A DNA stretch of 64,000 bases from NCBI RefSeq assembly GCF_005845365.1, contig NZ_CP040509.1, positions 992,001 to 1,056,000 of the forward strand. Direction: 5' to 3'. The notes beneath the pieces were generated by a model. The model was not told where the DNA came from, searched no databases, and saw only the letters and a list, made by a program, of their open reading frames with translations. A program made the translations under genes and the position numbers. Of this stretch, positions 45,917-54,601 are shown in pieces. Numbering within the stretch: position 1 is the first letter of the stretch; the number at the start of each line of letters is the position of its first letter. This stretch comes from Rhodoluna limnophila (GTDB lineage Bacteria > Actinomycetota > Actinomycetes > Actinomycetales > Microbacteriaceae).

Positions 45917-46361
45917 TTCGAAAAAACGCAGAAAGCGCGATAATACAAGCCGATAACACCAAGGTTAAAGCAATTACTGTGCTTGCAACCCCCTCGTAAT
46001 CGAGCGGCTGTTCTGGGTGCGGATTTGCGGGCCAATCAAAGAACCAAATTACAAACGCGTACCAAAAAGCACTGAAGGCTAGACCTAACCTAAGGGATGT
46101 TGTAATTACCCATTTGAGTGAAAATTTACGACGCCTAAAAACCGATTTTCCGGCCTGTAAAATACCAATCACTGCAATGTGCACCCCCACGAAGATAGCC
46201 GCGTTTCTGAGCACCGAAACACCATAGACATCAGAGACAATGCCCCTGCCAACCAAGATGCACAGAATAAAAGATGCCCCTGAAACTAACGCCAATTGCA
46301 ACTCAGGTTCAGGGCCAAGGTGTAAGGCGTTTGAGCGGAAACCATATCTTTTCAAGAACAT
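45894..46361 (-). CDS. Hypothetical multi-pass membrane protein
   Basis: 155 residues, about four membrane helices (LALVSGASFILCILVGRGIV, VLRNAAIFVGVHIAVIGIL, SLRLGLAFSAFWYAFVIWFF, VASTVIALTLVLSACIIALSAFF). No family was recognised. The start overlaps the stop of the upstream secreted-protein gene (ATGA). By eye, this gene and its partner are more A/T-rich than their neighbours, which suggests accessory origin. Confidence 0.7.
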   Translation of the reverse strand: MFLKRYGFRSNALHLGPEPELQLALVSGASFILCILVGRGIVSDVYGVSVLRNAAIFVGVHIAVIGILQAGKSVFRRRKFSLKWVITTSLRLGLAFSAFWYAFVIWFFDWPANPHPEQPLDYEGVASTVIALTLVLSACIIALSAFFRITPLNRT

Positions 46362-47260
46362 CACCAATTGCACTTCTCAATGATCCAAGTTTGCAGATTG
46401 GTAGTTGCAGCCCGATGCCCCTCTAGGTCCCAAGTGGGCTTCGTATCAATCCCCACTAAACTGCTGACGAATATGACAGGCGCCCCCAACGCATGACAAT
46501 TCCATTGATTCTTGTATGTAGGCCGAGAGAGTAGGTAATCCCTTAGGGTAAAGCCATATTTGGCCCCGACTTTAACCAAGACCTCGTTCCATCCTTCAAC
46601 AGAAACGATGTAAAAAGCTTGGCTGTAGCTCCATGGCAACACGGTACTCATACCGTAAATCGAACCCAGCCACGGGGTTACAGATATCGAGTATTTGTAG
46701 GACCCCTGCAATGGCGAAATTGAAACGTTCGAGATAAGAGCTAGCCCCAGATAGGGATCAGCCGTAATCGGGTAGGCAATGTTTATCGCTTTATGTTCAA
46801 TAGTTTGTGTCAGTTGGCCCTCAGAGAATGAAAAAGAGGTTTTGACTGAATTTCCAAGAGCATCAAATGCCCAGGGTTCGGCCAACCAAGCCAGAGTTGA
46901 GCCGTCTTCGGAAACGACTTTAAATAAGTCACGGTTTCCTAGTTCGATAATTTCCATGCTCTCCGCCCCAGCGAGGTCGAAGGTGAAACTTTCAGGCGCG
47001 GCCGGTCCGTCTAGAGTTATTAGCAGCTGCAGGCTGTTTTCGCTGTGCTCTCCAACTCGCACGCTGTGCCACGGAGCTTCACTGACTAGCTTCCCCTCAA
47101 TCCCAAGTTCCCCTGAGGAAATGCCTAAAATTTCGGAATCAACTGAAATCTCTTGCGATTCAAAGCCAAGTATCGCCTCTGGCATAAGGTCAGCTTTGGC
47201 CGGCGATACACCGGCTAGAAACAGAGAAATTGCCAAAACAAACGTAAATGGTCGCCTCAT
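46361..47260 (-). CDS. Secreted DUF2599-like protein
   Basis: 299 residues with a signal peptide (RRPFTFVLAISLFLAGVSPAKA) at the start. The C-terminal ~120 residues (SISVTPWLGSIYG, YKNQWNCHALGAPVIF, KPTWDLEGHRAATTNL) resemble DUF2599, a domain of secreted actinobacterial proteins with paired Cys, here in WNCHA and EKCNW. The function is unknown. Leaderless start: TACGCT, six bases, ATG at 47260. It is translated with the downstream membrane protein and lies close to tRNA-Thr. Confidence 0.75.
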   Translation of the reverse strand: MRRPFTFVLAISLFLAGVSPAKADLMPEAILGFESQEISVDSEILGISSGELGIEGKLVSEAPWHSVRVGEHSENSLQLLITLDGPAAPESFTFDLAGAESMEIIELGNRDLFKVVSEDGSTLAWLAEPWAFDALGNSVKTSFSFSEGQLTQTIEHKAINIAYPITADPYLGLALISNVSISPLQGSYKYSISVTPWLGSIYGMSTVLPWSYSQAFYIVSVEGWNEVLVKVGAKYGFTLRDYLLSRPTYKNQWNCHALGAPVIFVSSLVGIDTKPTWDLEGHRAATTNLQTWIIEKCNW

Positions 47261-47272
47261 GGCAAGAGCGTA
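47258..47272 (-). promoter_or_regulatory. Leaderless-type promoter of the DUF2599-like gene
   Basis: TACGCT (47267-47272), six bases, ATG at 47260. Confidence 0.45.
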
Positions 47273-47369
47273 GCACATCGAATTCGCGGTAATCGTTTAG
47301 CAGTCAAGGCTATACCTATTGTGAGAGGAGGCCGACAGGCCTCTGAATAGCCCCACACAGAAATTGTAG

Positions 47370-47442
47370 AGCCGACTAGGGGACTCGAACCCCTAACCAC
47401 CTCATTACAAGTGAGGTGCGCTACCAATTGCGCCAAGTCGGC
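47370..47442 (-). tRNA. tRNA-Thr (anticodon UGU)
   Basis: 73 bases: acceptor GCCGACT/AGTCGGC with discriminator T, D arm GCGC/GCGC, anticodon stem CCTCA/TGAGG with loop CTTGTAA (TGT), T arm AGGGG-TTCGAGT-CCCCT. CCA is not encoded. Confidence 0.96.
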
Positions 47443-47501
47443 CAGTTGCTCTAAAGCAACTTGTCTAGACTACTGCGTCTAGAGCTTTTTTGCAGGTATT
47501 T

Positions 47502-48353
47502 CTAGCCCTGCGTTGCAGCCTGCAAGAACTGTGCAAATCGAGCTGGGCTAACCAACTCTTCTCCGGTAGCCCAGGTGTACTGCTGACCGTTCACAATGAT
47601 GGTTGGTGTTCCACCCATTTTTATGTCAGTGCCAGGCACTACCTCGTTCAAAATCCGAGTTGTAGAGGCAGTCAACCAAGAGTCGTAGCTTTTGTTGTTG
47701 ATGCACTCGGCAATAACTTCGCGATCTGAAGCGCCAGCTTCAACAGCCCAGTCAATTAGCTGTGCGTTATCTGGCCCAGCAGTGCCTTCAGCAGGCTGGT
47801 TTTCGAACAGAATCTGGTGAAATCTGAAGAATGAGTTTGGTGCCTCTTCGGCGACACAGATTGCCGAGTTAGCTGCGCGGCTTGAGTAAGAGTTCAAAGA
47901 CTGGCCATCAAGGAAAGAAACCGGGTGGACTTCAAGGGTTGCTGCGCCCGATGAAACCCAGCTCTCAATCTGTGATGAGTTTGGCACCTCAAAAGCCTGG
48001 CAAATTGGGCACTGGTAGTCGACATACATGATGATGTTTGGAACCTCAGCCGAGCCAGAACTTGGAGTCACTGAAGGCGATGGTGTTGAGGTCTTGGTGT
48101 ACAGCTCGAGGTTGGCACCAACCTTGACACCGTCATTGAACGAGAAGTTTGCTGGGGTTAGCTCAACCTTGTTGGCGCCAGAGACAACTACCGATGTGAC
48201 GATGGCTACCGAGCCTAGAATCGCGGCAACGATGCCGAGGCGCAACAAGAGCTTCTTACGCTGCTCGCCCTTTTTGTGCTGTTCGCGCATTTCACGTGCT
48301 TTTGCTCGAGCTGCTTCACGCTGTTCGCTACGAGTTGGCTTGTTCGGAGTCAT
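47502..48353 (-). CDS. Membrane-anchored DsbA-like thioredoxin-fold protein
   Basis: 283 residues. A strongly basic head (REAARAKAREMREQHKKGEQRKK) precedes one membrane helix (LRLGIVAAILGSVAIVTSVVV), a Ser/Thr/Pro linker, and a DsbA/thioredoxin domain with active-site CPIC in YVDYQCPICQAFE and cis-Pro in MGGTPTIIVNG. It probably forms or isomerises disulfides in exported proteins. AAAGGA lies before the ATG. It is divergent from the UgpC-type ATPase gene. Confidence 0.9.
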   Translation of the reverse strand: MTPNKPTRSEQREAARAKAREMREQHKKGEQRKKLLLRLGIVAAILGSVAIVTSVVVSGANKVELTPANFSFNDGVKVGANLELYTKTSTPSPSVTPSSGSAEVPNIIMYVDYQCPICQAFEVPNSSQIESWVSSGAATLEVHPVSFLDGQSLNSYSSRAANSAICVAEEAPNSFFRFHQILFENQPAEGTAGPDNAQLIDWAVEAGASDREVIAECINNKSYDSWLTASTTRILNEVVPGTDIKMGGTPTIIVNGQQYTWATGEELVSPARFAQFLQAATQG

Positions 48354-48480
48354 GAAAATCCTTTGCTGTTAAGTCACGATTTGGTGACAGTCAGGTTTTC
48401 TAGTCTAGATGAGCGGTGCTGGCTGGAATAATAAAAGAGTTCAGCAGCGTCGCTGGTGAATTTCTTACACAACGGATCGT

Positions 48481-48498
48481 CCGGCACGTACCTGCCGG
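48481..48498. repeat. Short inverted repeat in the leader of the UgpC-type gene
   Basis: CCGGCA - CGTACC - TGCCGG, a perfect 6-base stem ending two bases before the Shine-Dalgarno AAGGA. It could be an operator half-site pair or a leader hairpin. Confidence 0.4.
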
Positions 48499-48515
48499 TG
48501 AAGGAAATAGAAAAA

Positions 48516-49592
48516 ATGGCATCAGTAACATTCGACAGCGCCACCCGCATGTACCCAGGCGGTACCCGCGCAGCAGTTAACAAGCTAAACCTAGAAATCG
48601 CAGATGGCGAGTTCCTAGTTCTTGTTGGCCCATCAGGTTGCGGTAAATCAACCTCTCTCCGCATGCTTGCGGGTCTTGAAGAAGTCAACGACGGCGCAAT
48701 CCGCATCGGTGACCGTGATGTAACCCACACCCCACCAAAAGACCGCGACATTGCAATGGTTTTCCAGAACTACGCTTTGTACCCACACATGACCGTTGCT
48801 GAGAACATGGGCTTTGCCCTAAAGATCGCCGGCGTGAGCAAAGAAGAGCGCGCAGCTCGTGTTCTTGAAGCAGCGAAGCTTCTTGACCTTGAGCAGTACC
48901 TAGCCCGCAAGCCAAAGGCTCTTTCAGGTGGCCAGCGTCAGCGTGTAGCAATGGGTCGTGCCATTGTTCGTAAGCCACAGGTGTTCCTTATGGATGAGCC
49001 GCTTTCAAACCTTGACGCAAAGCTTCGTGTTCAGACTCGTACTCAGATTGCGTCTCTGCAGCGCCGCCTTGGTGTAACCACTGTTTACGTAACCCACGAC
49101 CAGGTTGAAGCTATGACCATGGGTGACCGCGTTGCTGTTATGAAGGACGGCCTTCTACAGCAGGTTGCTACCCCACAGGAGCTTTACGACCGCCCAGCAA
49201 ACGTATTTGTTGCCGGATTCATTGGCTCACCGGCCATGAACCTAATCCAGCTTCCAATCGTTGACGGTGGAGTTCAGTTCGGTACTGCAGTTCTTCCGGT
49301 TGAGGCTTCAGTTCTAGCCAAGACCAGTGCAAAGACCATCACCGTAGGTATCCGCCCAGAGAACATGTCTGTTTCAAAGGACAAGGGTGTTGCCGTTGAG
49401 GTTGACGTTGTTGAAGAGCTAGGTGCCGACGGTTACCTATACGGTCACACCACCATCGATGGCGCAAAGGCTGACGTAACCGCTCGTGTTGACGGTCGCG
49501 TTCACCCACACGCTGGCGACAACGTATTCCTGATCCCTGAGGGCGGAATCGTTCACTTGTTTGACGTTGAGTCAGGCGAGCGCCTCAACTAG
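48516..49592 (+). CDS. UgpC/MalK-type sugar ABC transporter ATPase
   Basis: 358 residues. Walker A VGPSGCGKSTSLRMLAGL (about residue 37), Q-loop MVFQNYALYPHMTV, signature LSGGQRQRVAMGRAI, Walker B VFLMDEPLSNLD, and a C-terminal OB/TOBE regulatory domain (GIRPENMSV). It energises carbohydrate or glycerol-phosphate importers. No permease or binding protein is adjacent, so it is likely a shared ATPase. Codons are strongly biased, suggesting high expression. The start is the ATG with AAGGA 10 bases upstream. Confidence 0.94.
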   Translation: MASVTFDSATRMYPGGTRAAVNKLNLEIADGEFLVLVGPSGCGKSTSLRMLAGLEEVNDGAIRIGDRDVTHTPPKDRDIAMVFQNYALYPHMTVAENMGFALKIAGVSKEERAARVLEAAKLLDLEQYLARKPKALSGGQRQRVAMGRAIVRKPQVFLMDEPLSNLDAKLRVQTRTQIASLQRRLGVTTVYVTHDQVEAMTMGDRVAVMKDGLLQQVATPQELYDRPANVFVAGFIGSPAMNLIQLPIVDGGVQFGTAVLPVEASVLAKTSAKTITVGIRPENMSVSKDKGVAVEVDVVEELGADGYLYGHTTIDGAKADVTARVDGRVHPHAGDNVFLIPEGGIVHLFDVESGERLN

Positions 49593-50899
49593 TGACCTCA
49601 CTAGACATTACGGCTGCCACGGTAGAACCAGCTCTGCTGGATCTACCGTGGCATTTGCCATTAGAGGACTGGCCGGCTGAAAACATCGCTGCCCTACCCA
49701 AGGGCCTCAGCCGCCACACGGTTAGATTTGCACATCTAAACGATCACGTAATCGCAATCAAAGAGACTCTTCCAGAGCTGGCCAAGCGCGAATACGACAT
49801 GCTCAAACTGCTCATCAAACTTGATGTTCCATGCGTTGAGCCTTTTGCCATAATCAACAATCGCACCACCGATGACGGCGAAGAGCTGCTATCGGTGTTG
49901 ATTACTCGACACCTAAAGTTTTCGTTGCCGTATCGAGCGATGTGGTCACAGGGGCTTCGTCCTGAAACTGCCACCCGCCTTGTGGATGCACTGGCTCTCC
50001 TGCTGGTTCGCCTACATATTGCCGGGTTCTTTTGGGGCGATGTTTCACTGTCAAACACCCTGTTCCGCAGAGACGCCGGTGCTTTTGCGGCGTATTTGGT
50101 TGACGCAGAAACTGGTCACCTATACGACTCAGGCCTGTCAAAGGGTCAGCGTGAGAACGACCTCGAGATTGCCCGCATTAACATCGCCGGTGAATTGATG
50201 GACCTCATCGCCAGCGGTAACGCTCAGCCGGGAGTGGATGCACTTGCTACGAGTGAGCGAATTGTTGCCAAGTACCGTGAACTGTGGGATGCCCTAACCG
50301 GCGTCGAAACATTCGAGGCCGCCGACCGCTGGAAGATTAACCGCAGGGTCGATCGACTCAACGACCTTGGCTTTGATATCGAAGAACTAGCCATCAAAAC
50401 GGATGCGTCCGGCACCCAGGTGCGAATTCAGCCCAAGGTTGTTGATGCTGGTCACCACACCCGCAGGCTGATTCGCCTAACCGGTTTGGACGTTGAAGAG
50501 AATCAGGCTCGCCGACTACTAAACGACCTGGACCAGTATCGCGTTGATCACCCTCGACCTGGAGCAGATGAAGAGGTGTTGGCCCATGAATGGCTGAGCC
50601 ACGCATTTGAGCCGGTTGTAACAGCGATTCCGAAGGACCTATCTGGACGATTAGAACCTGCTGAGGTCTACCACCAAGTTCTTGAGCACCGCTGGTATAT
50701 GTCTGAAAAGGCGTCTCGGGATGTTTCTTTGGAAGAGGCAACCAGCAGCTACATCGAGAATGTGCTGCGTAACCGCCGCGATGAAGAGGCCTACTTGGGT
50801 GCTCCGACCGGAGTAATCACGCTTCCGAATGCGATTCCATCGGGCACCATTGTTGTGGCCGAGGATGACGAAGAAGTTGATTGGCGCGACCTGGTCTAA
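49592..50899 (+). CDS. DUF4032 protein with a kinase-like core
   Basis: 435 residues. A lipopolysaccharide-kinase-like core is visible: RLHIAGFFWGDVSLSNTLFRR (catalytic-loop pattern, D and N) and AYLVDAETGHLYD (DxE metal motif), in about residues 120-190; the C-terminal part is DUF4032. The GTG start overlaps the stop of the ATPase gene (TAGTG). The same two-gene order is common in Actinobacteria. The substrate is unknown. Confidence 0.88.
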   Translation: MTSLDITAATVEPALLDLPWHLPLEDWPAENIAALPKGLSRHTVRFAHLNDHVIAIKETLPELAKREYDMLKLLIKLDVPCVEPFAIINNRTTDDGEELLSVLITRHLKFSLPYRAMWSQGLRPETATRLVDALALLLVRLHIAGFFWGDVSLSNTLFRRDAGAFAAYLVDAETGHLYDSGLSKGQRENDLEIARINIAGELMDLIASGNAQPGVDALATSERIVAKYRELWDALTGVETFEAADRWKINRRVDRLNDLGFDIEELAIKTDASGTQVRIQPKVVDAGHHTRRLIRLTGLDVEENQARRLLNDLDQYRVDHPRPGADEEVLAHEWLSHAFEPVVTAIPKDLSGRLEPAEVYHQVLEHRWYMSEKASRDVSLEEATSSYIENVLRNRRDEEAYLGAPTGVITLPNAIPSGTIVVAEDDEEVDWRDLV

Positions 50900-50915
50900 C
50901 AATCATCGACCGTTA

Positions 50916-50962
50916 CTTAAATAGTTGATCCCCGACCATTGGTCGGGGATCAACTATTTAAG
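50916..50962. terminator. Very long perfect inverted repeat / bidirectional terminator
   Basis: Two 22-base arms (50916-50937 and 50941-50962) are exact reverse complements around a 3-base loop ATT. The core is GATCCCCGACC/GGTCGGGGATC, flanked by A/T-rich ends. It separates the convergent DUF4032 and rlmB genes. Confidence 0.88.
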
Positions 50963-50969
50963 ACGATGT

Positions 50970-52010
50970 TTAGCGCTTTAGCGCAGCGCGGCGCTTCGAT
51001 ACCTCATACAAGGTAACGCTGGCAGCAATACCGGCGTTTAGAGACTCCGTGTCGCGGGCAATTGGAATCGACAGAACGGCATCGCAGTTTTCAGTCACCA
51101 AACGCGAAAGACCCTTGCCTTCAGAACCAACAACCAGAAGCAGCGGCTCAGTTGCAAGCTCAAACTGAGGAAGACTCATGTCGCCGTCTCCGTCAAGGCC
51201 GACAACAAATACGCCACGCTTCTTGAACTCTTTGAGCGTGCTGTTTAGGTTTGCCGCCAAGGCAACCGGCACGCGAGCAGCGGCACCGGCCGAAGTCTTC
51301 CAAGCCGAGGCGGTAACACCGGTTGATCGACGCTGAGGCAAAATTACGCCCTGGCCACCAAAAGCCGCCACAGAACGAATGATGGCACCGAGGTTTCTTG
51401 GGTCAGTAATACCGTCGAGGGCAACAAATAGTGGGCGCTGACCACGAGCCAACACCATGTCAAGCATTTCCATCGGGTGCTGGTACTTGTATGGCGGCAC
51501 CGATAGCGCAATTCCCTGGTGCACGGAGTCAAAGCCGGTCATGCGGTCCATCTCAGGGCGGGTTACTTCATTCACCGCAATACCGCGTGAAGCCGCAATC
51601 TTGATTGCTTCTTTTACGCGGTCGTCCATTTCAATGCGGGCTGCGATGAAAAGTGCGGTGGCAGGAACCTTTGAACGCAAGGCCTCGACTACTGAGTTGC
51701 GGCCTGAAAGAACCTCAGATGCGTCGGCAGCCTTGGCTACGCGCTGACCTGAGCGAGCGGCTGCACCGCCTGAACCTGCGGTGCGGGCAGCAGGTGCCAG
51801 AAACTCTCCGCGGCGAGCAGGAACAGCACCGGTAGCAGCCTTGTGCTTTTCAGCTGCAGCCTTGGCCTTGTATGCCTTGTGGTACGGGCGGTCTTCAGCC
51901 TTTGGAGTTGGTCCGCGACCCTCAAGAGCCTGCTTTCCGTGACCTCCGGTACCTACCTTTAATCCTTTTTTGCCCTTAGCTGCGCCTGGGCGACCTGGTT
52001 TTCCAGCCAT
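50970..52010 (-). CDS. rlmB: 23S rRNA (guanosine2251-2'-O)-methyltransferase RlmB
   Basis: 346 residues. A basic Gly/Lys/Ala-rich head of about 95 residues precedes the L30e-like substrate-binding domain (LSGRNSVVEALRSKVPATALFIA) and the SPOUT domain with its trefoil knot: LDGITDPRNLGAIIRSVAAFGGQGVILP, VGSEGKGLSRLV and SIPIARDTESLNAGIAASVTLYE. It methylates the ribosomal P-loop of 23S rRNA. It follows the cysS stop directly, the conserved cysS-rlmB pair. Confidence 0.95.
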   Translation of the reverse strand: MAGKPGRPGAAKGKKGLKVGTGGHGKQALEGRGPTPKAEDRPYHKAYKAKAAAEKHKAATGAVPARRGEFLAPAARTAGSGGAAARSGQRVAKAADASEVLSGRNSVVEALRSKVPATALFIAARIEMDDRVKEAIKIAASRGIAVNEVTRPEMDRMTGFDSVHQGIALSVPPYKYQHPMEMLDMVLARGQRPLFVALDGITDPRNLGAIIRSVAAFGGQGVILPQRRSTGVTASAWKTSAGAAARVPVALAANLNSTLKEFKKRGVFVVGLDGDGDMSLPQFELATEPLLLVVGSEGKGLSRLVTENCDAVLSIPIARDTESLNAGIAASVTLYEVSKRRAALKR

Positions 52011-53417
52011 TTAACTAACACTCCAATGGGTTCCGTCGGCAGCATCTTCAATTGAAATGCCTGCTGCCTTTAGTTGATCTCTAATCGCGTCTGATCGCGC
52101 GAAGTCTTTGGCTGCTCGAGCAGCGTTTCGTTCAGCAATAAGTTCATGAATCAATGACCCGAGAGCTTGGGTGTGGGCTGAACCAGCCGATGTTTCAGAG
52201 TTGGACTCTAAACCCAGCACTTCGAGCATAGCCTGTACGCAGATTACTGCCTTTCGGACTGCAGCAGCATCACCGGCATCGAGGGCTGCATTTCCCTCTC
52301 GGACTGTATCGTGCAGCACTCCAAGTGCAACCGGGATGGCTAGGTCGTCATCCATGGCAGCAATAAACGCGGTTGGCAGCGCCTCAAGAGTTGAGCCCTC
52401 AAAGATTTCACTCGAACCAGAACGGTTGGCTCGCGCTACGAAGTTTTGAATGCGACCGAACGCCGTTGCCGCCTCATCGAGTACGCCCTCGTGATAGTCG
52501 AGAACTGATCGGTAATGCGCTGAGCCTAGGTAGTAGCGAACCACCGCTGGCTCGGCGGCCGCAAGAAGGTCTGCCGCAAAAATTGAGTTGCCGAGTGACT
52601 TTGACATTTTTTGGCCATTCACATTAACCAGCCCATTGTGCAGCCAGTAATTTGCAAACTTGTCACCCGCAGCTGAGCTCTGGGCCAACTCGTTCTCGTG
52701 GTGCGGGAACCGAAGGTCCAGTCCCCCACCGTGAATATCAAAGTTAGAACCCAGATACTTGGTAGCCATTGCTGAACATTCGATGTGCCAGCCCGGGCGC
52801 CCCAAACCAAAGCGCGTCGCCCAAGCTGCAGACTCAGGTTCATCTGATTTGCGCGCCTTCCATAGGGCAAAGTCGTGTGGGCTTCGCTTTCCGCGAAGGT
52901 CGGCGTCTGCATCAGCATCCATGTCGTCAACACGCTGGTTGGTAAGTGAGCCGTATTCAGCCCATTTTGATGCGGCAAAGTAAACATTGGCCGAGGCATC
53001 ATCTGCCTGATACGCGTATCCGTTTGCAATCAAACGTTCAATAAGCTCGAGCATCTCAGGTACTGCGCCGGTAGCACGTGGTTCATAGGTTGGCGGCTTG
53101 ATACCCAATGCCGCATAGGCACGGTTGAACTCAATCTCGAACCGATACGCCAAACCCCACCATGGCTCGCCGGTCACCTTTGCATTCTCGAGCACTTTGT
53201 CATCGATGTCGGTCACATTGCGAACCAGCGTGACCTGCATACCCTTGACCTCAAGCCACCTGCGCAACTGGTCGTAAACCAAAGCCGAGCGGAGGTGACC
53301 TACGTGTGGCAAACCCTGAACGGTCGGGCCGCAGAGGTAAATACCAACCTGACCGGGCGTGATAGGCGCAAAGGCGCGAACAGCTTGAGCTCGTGAATCA
53401 AATAGGTTTAGGGTCAC
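52011..53417 (-). CDS. cysS: Cysteinyl-tRNA synthetase
   Basis: 468 residues, class I. YLCGPTVQGLPHVGHLRSALVYD carries a zinc Cys and the HIGH-type motif, GRPGWHIECSAMA the second zinc cluster, FPHHENELAQS and KMSKSLGNSI the catalytic loop. The start is GTG, overlapping the ispDF stop (GTGA). It is the canonical CysRS, distinct from the mycothiol ligase MshC because it keeps the full C-terminal anticodon domain. Confidence 0.96.
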   Translation of the reverse strand: MTLNLFDSRAQAVRAFAPITPGQVGIYLCGPTVQGLPHVGHLRSALVYDQLRRWLEVKGMQVTLVRNVTDIDDKVLENAKVTGEPWWGLAYRFEIEFNRAYAALGIKPPTYEPRATGAVPEMLELIERLIANGYAYQADDASANVYFAASKWAEYGSLTNQRVDDMDADADADLRGKRSPHDFALWKARKSDEPESAAWATRFGLGRPGWHIECSAMATKYLGSNFDIHGGGLDLRFPHHENELAQSSAAGDKFANYWLHNGLVNVNGQKMSKSLGNSIFAADLLAAAEPAVVRYYLGSAHYRSVLDYHEGVLDEAATAFGRIQNFVARANRSGSSEIFEGSTLEALPTAFIAAMDDDLAIPVALGVLHDTVREGNAALDAGDAAAVRKAVICVQAMLEVLGLESNSETSAGSAHTQALGSLIHELIAERNAARAAKDFARSDAIRDQLKAAGISIEDAADGTHWSVS

Positions 53418-54589
53418 GATTTCAGCCTACCTTCGGCCCTAGAAATCAGCGCTGAGGCTACTGCTGCAACACCCTCGGAGTTACCCAAGAATCCCAGTCC
53501 ATCTGTGGTGGTCGCACCCAGAGTGACCGGAGCCCCGATCAATGCGGTTAGCACCGATTCGACGCGGTCCCGGTGAGGAGCCACCTTTGGGCGATTGCCA
53601 ATAATTTGAACGGCCACGTTTTCTACTCGGTAACCGTTTTCAGCCAAAAGGTTCAATGCACCTTCGATAAACACGCGCCCATTGGCACCGGCAAACTCAG
53701 GGCGATCGACACCAAAATTTGAACCGATGTCGCCCAGACCGGCAGCCGAAAGCAGAGCATCAACAATGGCGTGACTTACTGCATCGCCGTCACTGTGACC
53801 ATCCAGACCTCGTTCGCCATCCCAGATGACCGTTCCTAGGTAAAGCGGCTTAGCTGCCTCATCGGTAAATCGATGCACATCGGTACCGATTCCGGTGCGC
53901 ATGTTTCTGGCAAAACGAAGCTCGGCGGCAGCAAGGTCATCTGCTGTGGTGATTTTGAATGCCCGCGCATCACCCTGGACCGCATTGATTTGGATGCCGT
54001 GCGCCTGAGCCAGAGCAGCGTCATCGGTGTATTCATGCTTTGAGTTCTCGTAGGCATCTTTCAGCGCTGAGGCCACAAAACCCTGAGGTGTTTGTGCGGC
54101 TCTGAGGGTGTTGCGGTCGATGGTCTCGCGGACAATTTCATCATCAACTCTTTTGATGGTGTCAACCACATGCATAACCGGCAGGGCAGCCAGACCCGAG
54201 CGCCTAACCTCGGCGGCTACTTTCTCAAACAGCGATGCCGGCGCAAGCGCTCGAGCAGCATCGTGAACCAGCACGACCTCGACATCTGGATCTAGAGCGC
54301 CCAGTGCAATTTGAATGGACTGCTGCCGAGTTGCGCCACCGGGCACGACGTCAAAACGAACCGACTTTCCCGCAAGAGCTGCATCGGCAAGCTCCGCGGT
54401 CTGCTGCTCGTGACCGGCAGGAACAGCAATAATCACTTGCTCTAGGGCAGCGATGTCGGCCACATTTTCAAGAGTGTGCTGAAGCAGTGACTTCTCGGCA
54501 AGATTTACAAAAGCTTTAGGTTTGTCGGCACCCAGTCGTGTGCCCAGCCCCGCAGCAACAACGACCACCGCAAGATCGCGAACGGTCAT
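53414..54589 (-). CDS. ispDF: Fused IspD-IspF (MEP cytidylyltransferase / MECDP synthase)
   Basis: 391 residues carrying two MEP-pathway activities. The N-terminal IspD half has VVVAAGLGTRLGADKPKAFVNL and VLVHDAARALAP; the C-terminal IspF half (from about 232) has GIGTDVHRF, LDGHSDGDAVSHAIVDALLSAAGLGDIGSNF metal and substrate sites. The ATG is preceded by TAGGTT and six bases; that hexamer starts with the carD stop codon. cysS overlaps its end. ispE lies elsewhere in the window. Confidence 0.96.
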   Translation of the reverse strand: MTVRDLAVVVVAAGLGTRLGADKPKAFVNLAEKSLLQHTLENVADIAALEQVIIAVPAGHEQQTAELADAALAGKSVRFDVVPGGATRQQSIQIALGALDPDVEVVLVHDAARALAPASLFEKVAAEVRRSGLAALPVMHVVDTIKRVDDEIVRETIDRNTLRAAQTPQGFVASALKDAYENSKHEYTDDAALAQAHGIQINAVQGDARAFKITTADDLAAAELRFARNMRTGIGTDVHRFTDEAAKPLYLGTVIWDGERGLDGHSDGDAVSHAIVDALLSAAGLGDIGSNFGVDRPEFAGANGRVFIEGALNLLAENGYRVENVAVQIIGNRPKVAPHRDRVESVLTALIGAPVTLGATTTDGLGFLGNSEGVAAVASALISRAEGRLKS

Positions 54590-54601
54590 GGTTAGAACCT
54601 A
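54587..54601 (-). promoter_or_regulatory. Leaderless-type promoter of ispDF, built on the carD stop
   Basis: TAGGTT (54596-54601) begins with the carD stop codon TAG; six bases then the ATG. Confidence 0.5.

Noticed and set aside
47328..47343. GAGGCC-GACA-GGCCTC hairpin downstream of tRNA-Thr as a terminator
   Set aside because: The stem is only 6 bases and no T run follows on the minus strand.
45894..47442. Integrative element inserted at tRNA-Thr
   Set aside because: No integrase, no duplicated tRNA 3' end and no flanking repeats were found; kept only as a possible accessory pair.
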